64,000 nt of DNA from Chitinophagaceae bacterium (GCA_016719815.1 JADJYK010000014.1:1-64000); one strand, 5' to 3'; positions 8,743 through 19,848 are shown, counted from the first letter of the stretch. Made by a program: numbers and translations. Notes: generated by a model from the sequence alone, not told the origin.

Positions 8743-11373
8743 TTATTTGTGAACGATAATTTTCTTATTTATTATTTCTTTGTTTGTTTTTATTCTTATT
8801 ACATAATTACCATCACTAACGGCTGATGGGAGTTTAATGCTTACACTATTAAGCCCGGCGATAAACTTATAATTTCCGGTACATATAACCTGTCCGCTAA
8901 TGCTTATAACGGAGATTACCGCCTCGCCTGATTCGGCAGCGTTAACCCGGATATTCAGCTGATCTTTTACCGGGTTTGGCGAAACAACAACATCAGATTC
9001 CATATCTTTTATCGTTACCTTTTTAACCGGGCTAAGCCTGTTCATACCCGTATTCTCGACTATTCTTATCCTGTAGTATGAATTTCCCACCAACGGATAT
9101 AAATCTACAGCTGCATAATCACCGGTACCGTTTATACCATTGGCGTTTACAGTATCAATCTTCTCCCATGCCATATTATCCTTACTTCTTTCAACGATAT
9201 ATGCATATACACCAGGTTCTTCAGCAACCTTCCAGTTCAACTTTACTGTTTTACCTTGTACAACAGCATCAAAATTTAATAAATGGGAAGCCAGGGGGAA
9301 ATTATCAATTATAACCCTATAGTCTTCCACTTCCCCATTAGTAAAGTACCCGGTAGCATCAGAAGTGGTCATGCCTGCAGATTGTGCCGTAATCCTAACC
9401 CGCAGGTAAGTTGACTGGCCATATACAAAGGGATTCACAAAACTTGGCCAATACAACCCAGAAATTTTGGGCAGATGCAGAAGATGGAACCGTAATGGGT
9501 GTAATAGCTTCGCTGGCATCAAATATTCCATTTGCATTAAAATCGAGCCAGGCAATTAAGGTAGCATTTGCCCCACTATTATTAAACGCCGAAACCTGCA
9601 CAAGATATGCCCTGGCTCCGGGGGTAAAAAAGAAACCGTTGCAATACCATCATCAGTATCTGCTGTACCATTCGTTCCTCTTTTCCAGAACTCTTTATCC
9701 CAGGTAGCGCCAAGCCTTATCAATTCAGACCGTTCATGCACGGCCGGGCTTTGAGTGGCGGGTGTTGTATAAGGATCATAGCTGTCAGGCGCATCACCAA
9801 AATCACATTTAGGCCGGAAAGGATCGGATGCATCGCCTGCACCTCCTGCCCATGCCGGGGGAACAGGGTCGCCCGGCACATTTTGTACTACCGCTTTGTA
9901 CCTGGTAGCACTATTTGTTCCGTCTTCATTATACAGGCCCACACTATCTCTTACAAAATAGAACTGACCTTGCCAGGTCATTCCTGCTTGTCCGGTAAAT
10001 GTAGAACCGTAATTGGGATTTTGATAATATGCATCAAGATTACCAGTCATCATATCATAATGATGATAGGCACTTCTGTTATAGGTATACGGACCAGAAC
10101 CCATGCGGGCTGTATTAAAACTATAAAGTTCCCCGTCTCTTATAATAATATCTGCCCAGTCGTGCAACGCACTATCCGTTGCATCTTTATATGCATTTGT
10201 TGCAAAAACCTTGTAGGCGCTTACGGGATTTTGGCTTGCATCCAGGTTAATACCATATACAATTGTTTCCCTTGTTACTGTAGCTCCTCCGGTGCCTGAT
10301 CTTCCCCCTTCTATGCCCAGATATAATTTTCCATTATAAAAAGCTGCTGCTGCTGATTCAACCCCCTGATCATATGTAGGAAAACCTAAGGTTGTAATGT
10401 CTGCAAGAACTGTTTGAATTGCTTCTGTGTTAAAATTATATCGCTTTAATGTTTTGTTGGAGCTTGGTGTACCAGAACCGTCTGTAACATAGTATAAATA
10501 TTTATTTGCCGGATCATAGGCAAATGAATTAACATAGGGAGCAGTAGCCACTTCAGAAAAAAGGAAATAGCACTTTCCAGTTGCCGGGTCCATCATATAC
10601 ACTGATTTATTATCCGGTGTTACAATAAAATAGTCTGGCTGGTTTTGAGTAGGTCCCACAAATGGACGATTACTGAAACCCTGGTGCCAGTTGGTTGGAA
10701 AAGAACCCGCAACGCATGCATTTATGTCAGAAAGCCAGAAATTTACATCAGAACCTCTAGTTGTTACAGTAATTCTTATTGTTTTGACTGGTCCTGCTAC
10801 AGAAATTATTGCTGTACCCTGATTTGAAGTATTTGCCAGATTAGTAGTACTGCTTGTTGAAACGTAAGCGTTAGAAAGATTGTTATTTGTTACTGTCAAA
10901 ATAGTGGAAGCCTGCAGGGCAACATTTATATTTTGTGCAACACTTGCTGCATTTGTCGCATAGAAGTCGTATCGGGACTGGTAATCGAGATCATATAATG
11001 CAAATGAAACATTTTGCACTTCCGTATCGAAAGTAATCGTTACTGTTTGTCCGTTAGCATTAGGGTTATATCGAACATCCTCACCTGTATATCCAGCTAT
11101 ATCACCGGTATGTGTTGCATTTTCTGTTGTAGTAACCAAGGCATTACTTGATGTAGCGATGGTGAGCCAGGTTGTGCCAATTGCAAATTTTTGATTTTGC
11201 TCCCGGGAATCACTGACATAAGTACCATATTGAGAGCCATTAAAATAATAATCCTGATTATCCCAGTTCAATTGAGCCTGCGTATAGCCACCAGGGCATT
11301 GTGAAAAAGATTTGTTTATTGACAGCGACAACAATATTGTCACAGCAATAAGAACTGGGTAAGACCTTTTCAT
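8743..11373 (-). CDS. Secreted GEVED-domain protein with T9SS sorting domain (two frameshifts)
   Basis: About 876 residues after merging. I chose the start at 11373 because it begins a normal signal peptide (MKRSYPVLIAVTILLSLSIN), whereas the longer open frame has no such feature. The N-terminal half has a jelly-roll-like domain (VTITFDTEVQNVSFALYDLD) and then a propeller-like segment (VYMMDPATGKCYFLF to FAYDPANKYLYYV). A GEVED domain follows (FGDAPDSYDPY, WLDFNANGIFD, YFTNGEVEDYRV), then a fibronectin-like domain and a sorting domain (SPNPVKDQLNIRVN to NYVIRIKTNKEIINKK). Frame changes lie at 9626-9631 (one base missing in a six-base run, giving VSFFTPGARAYL) and near 9455-9460. Probably a large adhesin or surface protein. 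Confidence 0.84.
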
Positions 11374-11633
11374 AATACAGATTTTGGACACTGGTTTTTC
11401 AAAAATTGGATTCAGGATGTAAAGCCGCAGGCATGAACAACCTGCAGATTTATGCGCTAAAGTAAGTACATTCACTTATCAACTCCCTGTTCTTTGTATA
11501 AAAAATTCATAACAATGAGTACAAATACACAGGCTAATGGTACAATTACAACCGTTCATATCGGGTTTTTACGAGTGGTGCGGTAATGCTTCTAAATAAA
11601 TTGCTATTTTTACCATTACAATTTTTCATAACC

Positions 11634-12718
11634 ATGAATACAAAAAAACCGGTAATTGGCATTAGTTGCGGAGATTTAAACGGAGTAGGCCTTGAAATAA
11701 TAATCAAAACTTTTTCAGACAATCGTGTGCTTGAGTATTGCACTCCGGTAATTTTTGCTTCTGGTAAAAGCATTAACTTTTACAGAAAGGCTGTTCCGGA
11801 AATGAATTTCAACTTTCAGAATATAAAAGAATTTAACCGTATTAACCCTAAACAGGTAAACCTTTACAACTGCTGGGAAGAAGAGGTCCAAATAACACCC
11901 GGACAGCTGACTGAAACCGGCGGCAAATATGCTGTGCTTTCTTTGCAAACTGCTGTGGCTGCCCTTAAGCAACAACAAATTGACGGGCTTGTTACGGCAC
12001 CCATTCACAAAAAAATATTCAATCATCCGAATTCAGCTTTACCGGGCACACCCCTTATCTTAAACAGATTTTTGGTGTACCGGATGTTGTAATGATGATG
12101 TGCTCAAATAATTTCAGGGTGGCATTGGTAACAGAACATGTTCCTGTAAACGAAGTATCGCAACAAATAACAAAAGAAAAAATTCTGAGTAAACTGCAAA
12201 TAATTAATTACAGCTTACAAAAGGATTTTAGCATTGATAAACCCCGTATTGCGGTATTGGGCCTCAACCCACATGCCGGCGACGAAGGTTTGATTGGCAA
12301 TGAGGAAGAGACAATCCTTAAACCCGCAATAAAGGAAGCCAGAAATAATAATATTCTCGCCGTTGGCCCTTACAGTGCTGATGCGTTCTTTGCACGGCGC
12401 AGTTTTGAAAATTTTGATGCCGTGCTGGCCATGTACCACGATCAGGGGCTGATACCTTTTAAGGCACTTGCTACCGGCGATGGCGTAAACTACACGGCCG
12501 GCCTGCAAGCCGTAAGAACATCGCCTGATCACGGAGTGGCATTTGATATTGCCGGAAAAAACAAAGCAGATCATTCATCTTTTCTGGCTGCTGTATTTGA
12601 ATGTATAGATATCCTGAACAGGCGAAATGGCTACGAGGTTGCCAGAAAGAACCCTCTTAGAAAAATGACTCCGGCCATATTAGCGAATGCGAAGGATGAA
12701 ATTATTGAAGAAGGATAA
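11634..12718 (+). CDS. pdxA: 4-hydroxythreonine-4-phosphate dehydrogenase PdxA (one frameshift)
   Basis: PdxA oxidises 4-phosphohydroxy-L-threonine in the deoxyxylulose-dependent route to pyridoxal phosphate. The family landmarks are GISCGDLNGVGLEI at the N-terminus, VTAPIHK and MYHDQGLIPFK with metal-binding histidines, and RTSPDHGVAFDIAGK near the C-terminus. I start at 11634 (MNTKKPVIGIS) because the longer reading from 11586 adds an unrelated hydrophobic leader. The frame breaks near 12043-12047; one more C gives PGHTPYLKQIFGVPDVV, matching the family. Merged length about 361 residues is normal. It converges on the LolA-like gene with only a few bases between stops. Confidence 0.93.
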
Positions 12719-12722
12719 CTGA

Positions 12723-13412
12723 TTATTTGAATACAGAATCCGGCACGCCTTTGTTTATCTGATAATCAGAATAAGTGATTTCCACTTTTCCCTTTTTATT
12801 TTTTAATTTATCAGCATTATCTTTTGATGTGCCATTATCATAGTCAACTGTTATTCCTTTTGGTAGCTTGTAATCTTTTGTATTAAACGTCAACTCTACC
12901 TTATCCGGCAAGCCATATGTTGCAAATTTTTTATACGCCATCAGTAATTCGTACGTACCATTTTCCTTTGTACTGATTACCGACTTCATCACCAACAGTT
13001 GTTTTTCATCAATATATAAAGTAGCCCTCGCTATACTCTCTTCATCACTCAGCGGAAAGATTTTTATGACCCTGCAATCCGTTCCGCTGATTTTCTCGGT
13101 TCCACCCGGTATTGCCTCGTAGTTGCTTAATCCAAGTACGTTATTCATATTTACATTTACGGAACCTTTTGGGATAAAAGAAACACCACTCTCATTCTTA
13201 ATCTTCAGTTTATCGGGCCGTTTATAATATACTTTCACGGTTGCTACCGGGGCTTTTATAAAAATTACATTGGTCTTCATTTTTCCTGTTGCCGTATAAT
13301 CATTCACCATATCATATTTAACCTTCACTTTCTGCAACAAATCTCTTACTTCCTGTCCTTTTGCAGTACCGATAATAGGCAAGGCAGCTAATAATATTAA
13401 TATCTTCTTCAT
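12723..13412 (-). CDS. LolA-like outer-membrane lipoprotein-sorting protein
   Basis: This 229-residue protein has a cleavable signal peptide (MKKILILLAALPIIGTAKGQ). The body is a lipid-binding half-barrel typical of the LolA/DUF4292 superfamily, with YTATGKMKT, YYKRPDKLKI and the later ATLYIDEKQLLVMKS strands. Such periplasmic carriers bind acyl chains of lipoproteins or lipids. It follows an ABC-2 permease by nine bases, in one operon with the ATPase at 14307-15213. The carrier may work with that transporter in envelope lipid traffic; this is inference from order only. Frame intact. Confidence 0.75.
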   Translation of the reverse strand: MKKILILLAALPIIGTAKGQEVRDLLQKVKVKYDMVNDYTATGKMKTNVIFIKAPVATVKVYYKRPDKLKIKNESGVSFIPKGSVNVNMNNVLGLSNYEAIPGGTEKISGTDCRVIKIFPLSDEESIARATLYIDEKQLLVMKSVISTKENGTYELLMAYKKFATYGLPDKVELTFNTKDYKLPKGITVDYDNGTSKDNADKLKNKKGKVEITYSDYQINKGVPDSVFK

Positions 13413-13421
13413 TTGTCTTTT

Positions 13422-14306
13422 TTAGCTTAAAATGTCTTTCTTGTTAAAATACCGTATGCTGATCAGCAAAAACAAAAAAATGTACCCCATCAAAACCAAG
13501 CTGCTTTTTATTAAAGCAACAGGGTTTTCTATTGACCCGTTAATGGTCTCTCCGTCTGCTGTTTTTTCAACATAAAAAAATCCTTTCCAGCCAAGCATAT
13601 GTGTGGTGAATGACCAGGGGTTTACTGTTTCTTCAAACACAGGAACTTTTAATTGTTGAATAATTGTAAACACTATCACCACACATACCGTTGCGACTAT
13701 AGGTCCCAACGAATTATCTGAAAAAGTGGAAAACATTAATGCCAGGGCAGCAATCGTTGTTAATGCCAGGGCAGCGAAAACAAATGCAGCGAAGAACCGC
13801 CACAACACATCATGGCTTTTAATGATGTGCAGATCTGTTTCTTTGAATATAACCAGGTCTTCACTGCCAAATAATAATATGCTTCCCAGCAGTGCAAACA
13901 AGGCCATCCATACAAGCAGCATTACAACATAGACTGTACTGGCAAAAAATTTTGCCAGGATTATCTGTTGTCTTGTTACAGGTTTTCCTGCCAGTAACCT
14001 CAATGTTCCCAAATTAGCCTCCCCGGAAATCATATCACCTGCAATTAATGCAACCAGCAAAGGAACATGAATGAGGATGAGATGCAATACAGCCACACAC
14101 ACAAAATACCCATTCTGAATTTTCTCATAAGGAATTTCAAATGTATCAGACTGGCTGTCTGTATATAGTTGAATAAAATCTTTCCCATTTATTTTCAGCG
14201 CAAACTGAACAAGAATTACAATAACCGCCACAGCCGCAAAAGCAATAAAAGTTCTGGGCCGCTTAAAAATCTTGAATAACTCTATGCGCAGTAGTGTGAA
14301 AAACAT
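13422..14306 (-). CDS. ABC-2 type transporter permease
   Basis: The protein of 294 residues has about six predicted membrane segments: one near residues 20-38, one near 70-90 and four later, including AFVFAALALTTIAALALMF. A cytoplasmic motif SGEANLGTLRLLAGKPVTR matches the coupling region of ABC-2 permeases of the NatB/gliding GldF type. It starts one base after the ATPase stop codon, so the pair is translationally coupled. The likely partner is the ATPase at 14307-15213. The substrate is unknown. Frame intact. Confidence 0.85.
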   Translation of the reverse strand: MFFTLLRIELFKIFKRPRTFIAFAAVAVIVILVQFALKINGKDFIQLYTDSQSDTFEIPYEKIQNGYFVCVAVLHLILIHVPLLVALIAGDMISGEANLGTLRLLAGKPVTRQQIILAKFFASTVYVVMLLVWMALFALLGSILLFGSEDLVIFKETDLHIIKSHDVLWRFFAAFVFAALALTTIAALALMFSTFSDNSLGPIVATVCVVIVFTIIQQLKVPVFEETVNPWSFTTHMLGWKGFFYVEKTADGETINGSIENPVALIKSSLVLMGYIFLFLLISIRYFNKKDILS

Positions 14307-15213
14307 TTATGCCTGTGTTTGCGATAAAAAAAATTGTTCCAGTGAATTAACAAGTGCCAGTGAACTGACTTCAATTCCACTTTCAACCAATTGCTTATTA
14401 AATTCTGCCACCCTTTGTTTGTTAAATTCAAATCTAAAAATGTCACCTGAGTGCATCTTCAGGTATGTACCCCAACCGGTATTATTTAAAAAGGCAAGAG
14501 TTGCATCCTGCATATGTGTAGTCAGTTCTATTACTGAAGCCTCCGGGTGTAATAAATCTTTAACCCTGCCTTCAACCACTTTTCTGCCTTTATTAATAAT
14601 CAGCATACTGTCAGCCACCATTTCCATTTCATTTAACAGATGCGATGAAACCAGCATCGTTTTTCCTTGTTCTTTACTTAACTGAGTTATCATACTTCGC
14701 ATGTCGGCTATGCCCTGGGGTCAAGTCCGTTGGTTGGTTCATCAAGTATAATCAGCTCGGGGCTATGTACCAGGGCACAGGCCAGGCCAAGCCTTTGTCT
14801 CATCCCTTGCGAGTAAGTACGAACTTTGCTTTTTGCCCTTGATGCCAACCCGACCGCTTCCAGCTGGTTCATCAGTTGTTTTTCTGAGACTTTCACACCG
14901 CTCACCGCCGCAAAGATTCTAATGTTTTCAAGCGCAGACAGGTATTTGTACAGGTCAGGTCTTTCAATTACTGCCCCAATTTTTTTTAACACTTCACTTC
15001 TGTGGCTTTTCAGTTTTCTTCCGAATATCACTATTTCGCCACTATCAGGTTCAATAAGTGTTAAAAGCATTCTAATGGTAGTTGATTTTCCTGCTCCATT
15101 TTGACCGAGAAAACCATGCACTTCCCCTTTTTAACTGAAAAGGAGAGATCATCCACTGCCCTGAATCCATTAAACAATTTTGTAAGGCCTGTTACCTCCA
15201 GAATATTATTCAT
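14307..15213 (-). CDS. ABC transporter ATP-binding protein (two frameshifts)
   Basis: Merged length is about 302 residues from MNNILEVTGLTKLFNGF at 15213. Walker A is GQNGAGKSTT, the signature is YSQGMRQRLGLA, and Walker B is LIILDEPTNGLDP, followed by a regulatory C-terminal domain (VVEGRVKDLLHPEASVIEL). This is the DrrA/NatA/CcmA-type family that pairs with ABC-2 permeases. Two homopolymer indels split the gene: one G short near 15124-15129 (KKGEVHGFLGQ) and one C short near 14714 (DPQGIADMRSM). No catalytic residue is lost after correction. Confidence 0.9.
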
Positions 15214-15230
15214 TGATATTTAATTACAAA

Positions 15231-15238
15231 CAAAGCTA
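15231..15238 (-). promoter_or_regulatory. Bacteroidota -7 element upstream of the ABC operon
   Basis: Minus-strand TAGCTTTG fits the TAnnTTTG consensus of the Bacteroidota primary sigma factor. It lies about 18 bases before the ATPase start codon at 15213. No clear TTG -33 element is seen at the usual distance. Confidence 0.4.
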
Positions 15239-15292
15239 TCAAAGGTTGTAGTGTTACCTGTAAAAGAAAATTGAAAAAAAAGACAGAATCAC

Positions 15293-15323
15293 TTGCAAAT
15301 ATGATATTCTATCATTACGTTTG
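15293..15323 (+). promoter_or_regulatory. Bacteroidota promoter TTG-N20-TACGTTTG
   Basis: TTG at 15293-15295 and TACGTTTG at 15316-15323 are separated by 20 bases, an exact fit to the Bacteroidota sigma-70 consensus. The downstream gene starts at 15474, leaving a leader of about 145 bases in which I see no known riboswitch. Confidence 0.55.
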
Positions 15324-15473
15324 TCTACTATACAGAAAACCACATATTCCTGCGTAAAACTACGATAAACTCCTTTTCCCTGGTCTGTTTTATATCCCAA
15401 CCAGATTTAAAAAACCAAAAAGCCATCCAATATTTCTGTGGGACATTTGAGACATAAAAAACCCTAAGAAATC

Positions 15474-15884
15474 ATGAAGCCTTTTTTGCTTATACTTATA
15501 TTAATACTGAAGTTGTCGTTCCACCCCTCTTACGCACAACAGAGTTTAACCCCTTTTACAAGCACTGCCACCATCACAAACCACCCGGCTAAAATAGTTA
15601 CTGTTAATGCAAGCATCACAGGTAACAAAATTTTGCTCAGTTGGGTTGTTACCGATAATCGTACTGCTGATTTATTTGAGGTAGAAAAAAGTACTGACGG
15701 CAAAAACTTCTCGATGGCAGCGCTGGTTTTTGGCACTGAAAAGGATGAAACCGGCAACTACCAGTTTTTTGAAAAATCAGTAACAGGTCAACTAATTTCA
15801 TACCGGATTAAACTGGTAAACAAAAACAAAGATGCCGAATATTCAACCACCGTCCAGGTTAATAAACAGCAACCTGTACAATAA
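15474..15884 (+). CDS. Small secreted protein, stand-alone fibronectin-III-like domain
   Basis: This 136-residue protein has a signal peptide (MKPFLLILILILKLSFHPSYA) and a single domain. ILLSWVVTDNRTADLFEVEKS, with its D-G-K-x-F turn, leads to LISYRIKLVNKNKDAEYSTTV. This is the same domain that precedes sorting signals in the T9SS proteins here, but without the sorting signal. It is similar in size and layout to the protein at 4890-5300. Function is unknown. A strong promoter and a terminator isolate it as a single-gene unit. Confidence 0.75.
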   Translation: MKPFLLILILILKLSFHPSYAQQSLTPFTSTATITNHPAKIVTVNASITGNKILLSWVVTDNRTADLFEVEKSTDGKNFSMAALVFGTEKDETGNYQFFEKSVTGQLISYRIKLVNKNKDAEYSTTVQVNKQQPVQ

Positions 15885-15935
15885 AACATCCAGATTATTT
15901 TCAAAGATTTTCACTACGGAGTACCAATAGAGAAA

Positions 15936-15966
15936 AAGGCCCCTGGAAACGGGGCCTTCGTTTTTT
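15936..15966. terminator. Bidirectional terminator between convergent genes
   Basis: An 8-base-pair stem AAGGCCCC (15936-15943) / GGGGCCTT (15951-15958) is followed by TTTTTT on the plus strand and preceded by A-rich sequence, so it can serve both the gene ending at 15884 and the operon ending at 15966. Confidence 0.85.
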
Positions 15967-16253
15967 CATGATTGACCTAAGTAGGTTTTCAGGCTCTCAA
16001 CATATTTTTCAAATGCAGCCAATCCGGTTGGTGTTATTTTACAAATTGTTTGTGGATAATTGTCTTTAAACTGTTTAATCACATCAATATAACCGGCCTC
16101 TTTCAGTTTCTGAATCTGTACACTCAGATTACCCGCTGTTGCATTTGTTTTCTCTCTTAAAAAAGTAAACTCAGCCTCCTTCACAGTAATAAGCAGTGAA
16201 ATTATAGCCAGCCGTAGCTGAGAGTGCAATATAGGGTCCAGATCTTTAAACAT
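15966..16253 (-). CDS. Winged-helix transcriptional regulator (HTH_34 / MarR-like)
   Basis: This 95-residue protein is a single winged-helix domain. HSQLRLAIISLLITVKEAEF forms the first helices, TFLREKTNATAGNLSVQIQK carries the recognition helix, and KLKEAGYIDVIKQF leads into the wing (YPQTICKITPTG). It matches small Bacteroidota regulators of the winged-helix DNA-binding group. It overlaps the membrane-protein gene by eight bases and is last in an operon with a TonB-dependent receptor. An exact palindrome sits in that operon's promoter (19883-19897) and is the obvious candidate for autoregulation; binding is inferred. Confidence 0.85.
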   Translation of the reverse strand: MFKDLDPILHSQLRLAIISLLITVKEAEFTFLREKTNATAGNLSVQIQKLKEAGYIDVIKQFKDNYPQTICKITPTGLAAFEKYVESLKTYLGQS

Positions 16254-16917
16254 TTTTTTGCTCCAGTTTCTTCCTCGCTTTTCGGTATTCTCTTTCTAAT
16301 ATTATTCCCGGTATAAGCCAGGCCAGCATCGCTGCCAAAGCTGTTAATAATAAATCTATTTTCCCGGGAGTATAAATTGTTATTATACTTGCCACCCAGC
16401 AAAAAACTCCTCCCAAAAGCATCGGTCTGAACTTTGTGCCTGCACCGGTAATAAATGTGGGTAATCCATAAAGCATCAAAAACAGGGGGGCAACATACTC
16501 ATAAAACCTGAATGGTGATGGTGAAGCAGTTAATAACTCATACTTTTTTATTACCGGCTGCATATTATGGCCTATAATATTGGTTATTATAATCAGCAGA
16601 AAAATAGAAATACCAAATCCCAGCCAGGTGTAATCAATAAAACTATCTTCCCATGTTTTTACTCTTCTTTCCCTTTTTTCCCTGATAGAAAAGTAAATCT
16701 GTGGTAGTACTGCAATAAAGGTTGTATAATAAATATCAAAAGGCAGCCAGTAATTAAAGTGTATTTCGGCAACCCTTACAAGTGAGCATACCGTAATAAC
16801 TATGCCCCACATTATTGTAGAAACCCCGGTATGATGGCAAGACTCCTTCGCCTTATTAATCATCTGAGCGATCAAGGCAAGACTTTCTTTTTCGTTGAGC
16901 TGATTTCCATTGTTCAT
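16246..16917 (-). CDS. Integral membrane protein of unknown function
   Basis: The protein of 223 residues has about five hydrophobic segments. They include GVSTIMWGIVITVCSLVRVA, a stretch around FDIYYTTFIAVLPQIYF, FGISIFLLIIITNIIG, a proline-containing segment near YVAPLFLMLYGLPTF and PMLLGGVFCWVASIITIY. The C-terminus is basic (EREYRKARKKLEQKN). Proteins like this often sit next to HTH_34 regulators in Bacteroidota. The last eight bases overlap the regulator start, indicating translational coupling. No catalytic motif was seen. Frame intact. Confidence 0.75.
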   Translation of the reverse strand: MNNGNQLNEKESLALIAQMINKAKESCHHTGVSTIMWGIVITVCSLVRVAEIHFNYWLPFDIYYTTFIAVLPQIYFSIREKRERRVKTWEDSFIDYTWLGFGISIFLLIIITNIIGHNMQPVIKKYELLTASPSPFRFYEYVAPLFLMLYGLPTFITGAGTKFRPMLLGGVFCWVASIITIYTPGKIDLLLTALAAMLAWLIPGIILEREYRKARKKLEQKNV

Positions 16918-16934
16918 AATGCCAGTTTAAATAA

Positions 16935-17576
16935 TTACATTGAAAGGAAGTATTTGACCTGTCCCGCACCCCAAACAGGATGAATAGACGATAATGGCTT
17001 AAACGATTCAAACTTTTTTGATGCCTCTTCGAATAATTTCTTTCCTTCTGTTTTACTGCCACCAAATTGTTCCGGCGTAAAAAACTTATCTATTCCCTCA
17101 AGCAGATATACACGGGGATTTTCAGGATTCAGCGCTTTTGCTTTCTCCAGGGCCTCAGCGGCAGCTGTTCCGTATGTCATATACCTGTTCATCGGGTCTG
17201 CCATCATCTTTGCACTATTAAACATCTTAATAAGGCATAGTACTTCGGAATTGTTTTTCTCAAGTTCTTCTGCTTTTTGAATAAGCGGCTCAGCCAAATC
17301 AACTACAGGGTCAATTTTATCCAGTTCCTGCGTCTGAAACAGCATATTTGCTTTATTAATGTAGCAGAGTGCCGCATAATAATAGGGCAGCCATTGCACT
17401 TTTTCTGCGTTTGCAATTCTTTCAAATGAATTGGCCAGTTCAGTAAGCCCTTCCTGCGACCTGGTCGTATCAACAGCAGGAACAAGATTTTCCATAGCTT
17501 TTACATATTTTTCGCTTTGTGAATGAAGCGCTGCTGCTGCAAATAAAAGGGTGATAAATAATGTGATCTTTTTCAT
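16935..17576 (-). CDS. Secreted TPR-like protein
   Basis: The product of 213 residues has a signal peptide (MKKITLFITLLFAAAALHSQ) and helical repeats of tetratricopeptide type, seen as YYAALCYINKANMLF, LAEPLIQKAEEL and EKAKALNPENPRVYLLEG. It is probably periplasmic and protein-binding. It lies between the TonB-dependent receptor and the membrane protein, in the same orientation with short gaps, so it belongs to the operon. Its role in uptake or signalling is not evident. Frame intact. Confidence 0.8.
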   Translation of the reverse strand: MKKITLFITLLFAAAALHSQSEKYVKAMENLVPAVDTTRSQEGLTELANSFERIANAEKVQWLPYYYAALCYINKANMLFQTQELDKIDPVVDLAEPLIQKAEELEKNNSEVLCLIKMFNSAKMMADPMNRYMTYGTAAAEALEKAKALNPENPRVYLLEGIDKFFTPEQFGGSKTEGKKLFEEASKKFESFKPLSSIHPVWGAGQVKYFLSM

Positions 17577-17593
17577 TTGTCTGATTTTATGAT

Positions 17594-19848
17594 TTATAAA
17601 TTGTTATTGATTACTTCGTCTGTTCTGTCAACTCCAAAACTTATAAAAGCGCCGATGTAAACAAACATTCTCGATGCAGGGACAATTTCCTGCTTTCTTG
17701 CCCCATTATAAGAATATTGATATCCATAGGTTTGTTTGATGTTGAAGATATTACTAACCTGCAGAACATATACAGCAAAGGATTTGGCATCCTTCTTTCC
17801 AAGTTTCGGCAAATAATTTAATGAGAAACTTACGTTGTGGTAATCTGGAATACTTCCCCTGTCTGTAAACTTATAGCCTGTACCGTCAAAACCAATATTG
17901 TAATAGGGACGCCCACTGCTGTAATTATACGACAGGTTAAAATTGGTCTTTACTGATTGTACAAATTTTTTTACAATCAGCGATGCCGTATGCTTTGCTG
18001 CAAAATTTGGCGTTATTGCATATGGAAAATTCAGAAAATCCCGTTTGGTATCCAGGTAAGAGTATGAAATCCAGTAATCAAGATTTTTAATGCTTTTTTT
18101 ATCTCTCCAGAACAATTCAAACCCTTTTGCATCCCCATAACCCTTGTTTCCAATGGCGGCCTCAGTATATCCTGACATTCCGGTCTTTACAAGGTTATTG
18201 TACTTTTTATAATACACTTCTGCCCGCAACGATTGCTGATTAAGCACCCGTTGAAATTGCGCAATGTAATGTGTTGCCTTCATAAAATCCATCTCATAAG
18301 CAGATGGTAAATATCTGCGTTCAGGATTCTGATAAAAAATACCATACGCCAGTGAAGCTTGTGTACCCTTTCCTAATTTATAGGCAAGGGAAGCCCTGGG
18401 AGCAAGATTGATTTTATTAAGAAGTGAAGAATGTTCAAAGCGAAGACCACCTTTAAGAGCCAGGTCGTTTGTAATATATATATCACTTTCGGCAAAAACA
18501 GATGTAATATTTTCGTTTAGCGCATTAAGAAATTTTTGCCCGGAAAAACTGGTGTACCAAAGTTTATCATTGCTCATATTATGTTCGGCACCAAAACGGA
18601 TACCACTAATTCCACGTAATCTTTTCTCAAGAACCAGCTTTGCATTAAAGTAATTTCCCTTGGTATCTACATTAAAGTTTTTTGCTTCCAGATTAGCAAG
18701 CAGCACATCCGTTTTATTTTCATTTTGCATTTTGCTGGCAATGTTATCTTTATTATTAGAGTAAGATAGCCCGGTATTGAGCTTCCATTTGTTTGGCAAA
18801 TTTTCTTTCCAGGAAAGGTTGTGATAAATATTCGTATTAGTCAGTGCAAATTTTCCAGATACCCAACCGAATCAATGCTTTCTGCTGTAAAGGCAAGTTT
18901 ATTACTGCTGAAGTAACCATAGTATTTCAGTATGCCGGTTTTTGATGTCTTAATTCTAAAGTTTGCATCAGCATTATGATAAGAAGGTATTGTAGAAAAA
19001 TCCTGATTTTGCTTTATTACTGCAAAAGCCGGAGCCAGGTTAGTATAACTATAACTACCACCCCACGATGATTTTTTATTTTTTGCCAGTTGCTGATAGC
19101 CGGCACTCAATCCAATAATTGATATTCCAAGATTGGCTGATGACTGATCAGGCAGATCTATTGACTCAAGAATGAGCGCAGACGATAAAGCCTGCCCATA
19201 CAATGCAGAATAACCACCAGTACTAAAGACTGTTCCCTTAAAAATGAATGGAGAAAAGCGGCCAAACTGTGCAATATTGGGCACACTGCTGAAAAAGAAA
19301 TTATTCACCAATGTTCCATCAATAAAAGTTTTTGTTTCTGCAGCAGTTCCTCCACGTACATATAAACCCTCGCTTTCACCCACTTGTTGTGCACCTGGCA
19401 AGGTCTTCAAAGCACCGGTTATATCACCATTGGCACTGGCCGTAGTTACAATATCAATTGGGTCAAGAACAGCAGCAGCCCTTTTTCTGTCACTGGCTTC
19501 AAAAGTGCCTGCTGAAAGAACCACTGCAGTCAGTTCTGTTACCTCCTGCCTGAGGATTGCATCAATAATTATTGGCGCAGCATCCATCCTCACCAGTTGC
19601 TCAATTGTTTTGTAACCAACAAATGATACTACAACAAGCTGATCTCCCTTTTCAAAAGACTTAAAAGAAAATTTGCCAGATGAGTCGGAAGTAGCACCAT
19701 CGTAACTGTCCTTAATAGCAATACTTGCACCAGCTATTGGATTATTCTTTTGATCCTTCACCGTCCCTTTAATTACTGATTGGCCAGCAGCATTCACGAA
19801 AAGTGAAATTAGTGCGACGATTAAGGTTAATGGTTTTGATAATTTCAT
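17594..19848 (-). CDS. TonB-dependent outer-membrane receptor with carboxypeptidase-like N-terminal domain (one frameshift)
   Basis: About 751 residues merged. I place the start at 19848 (MKLSKPLTLIVALISLFVNA, a signal peptide) rather than eight codons earlier. A CarboxypepD_reg-like domain (IKGTVKDQKNNPIAGASIAI, FVGYKTIEQ) is followed by a plug (TALKTLPG-like GALKTLPGAQQVGESEGLYVRGG) and a beta-barrel ending in FVYIGAFISFGVDRT. The family imports large or rare nutrients using TonB energy. The frame breaks at 18851-18854, where one more A joins YLEK to FALTNTNIYHNLSW. It heads an operon with a TPR protein, a membrane protein and a winged-helix regulator. The substrate is unknown. Confidence 0.9.
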
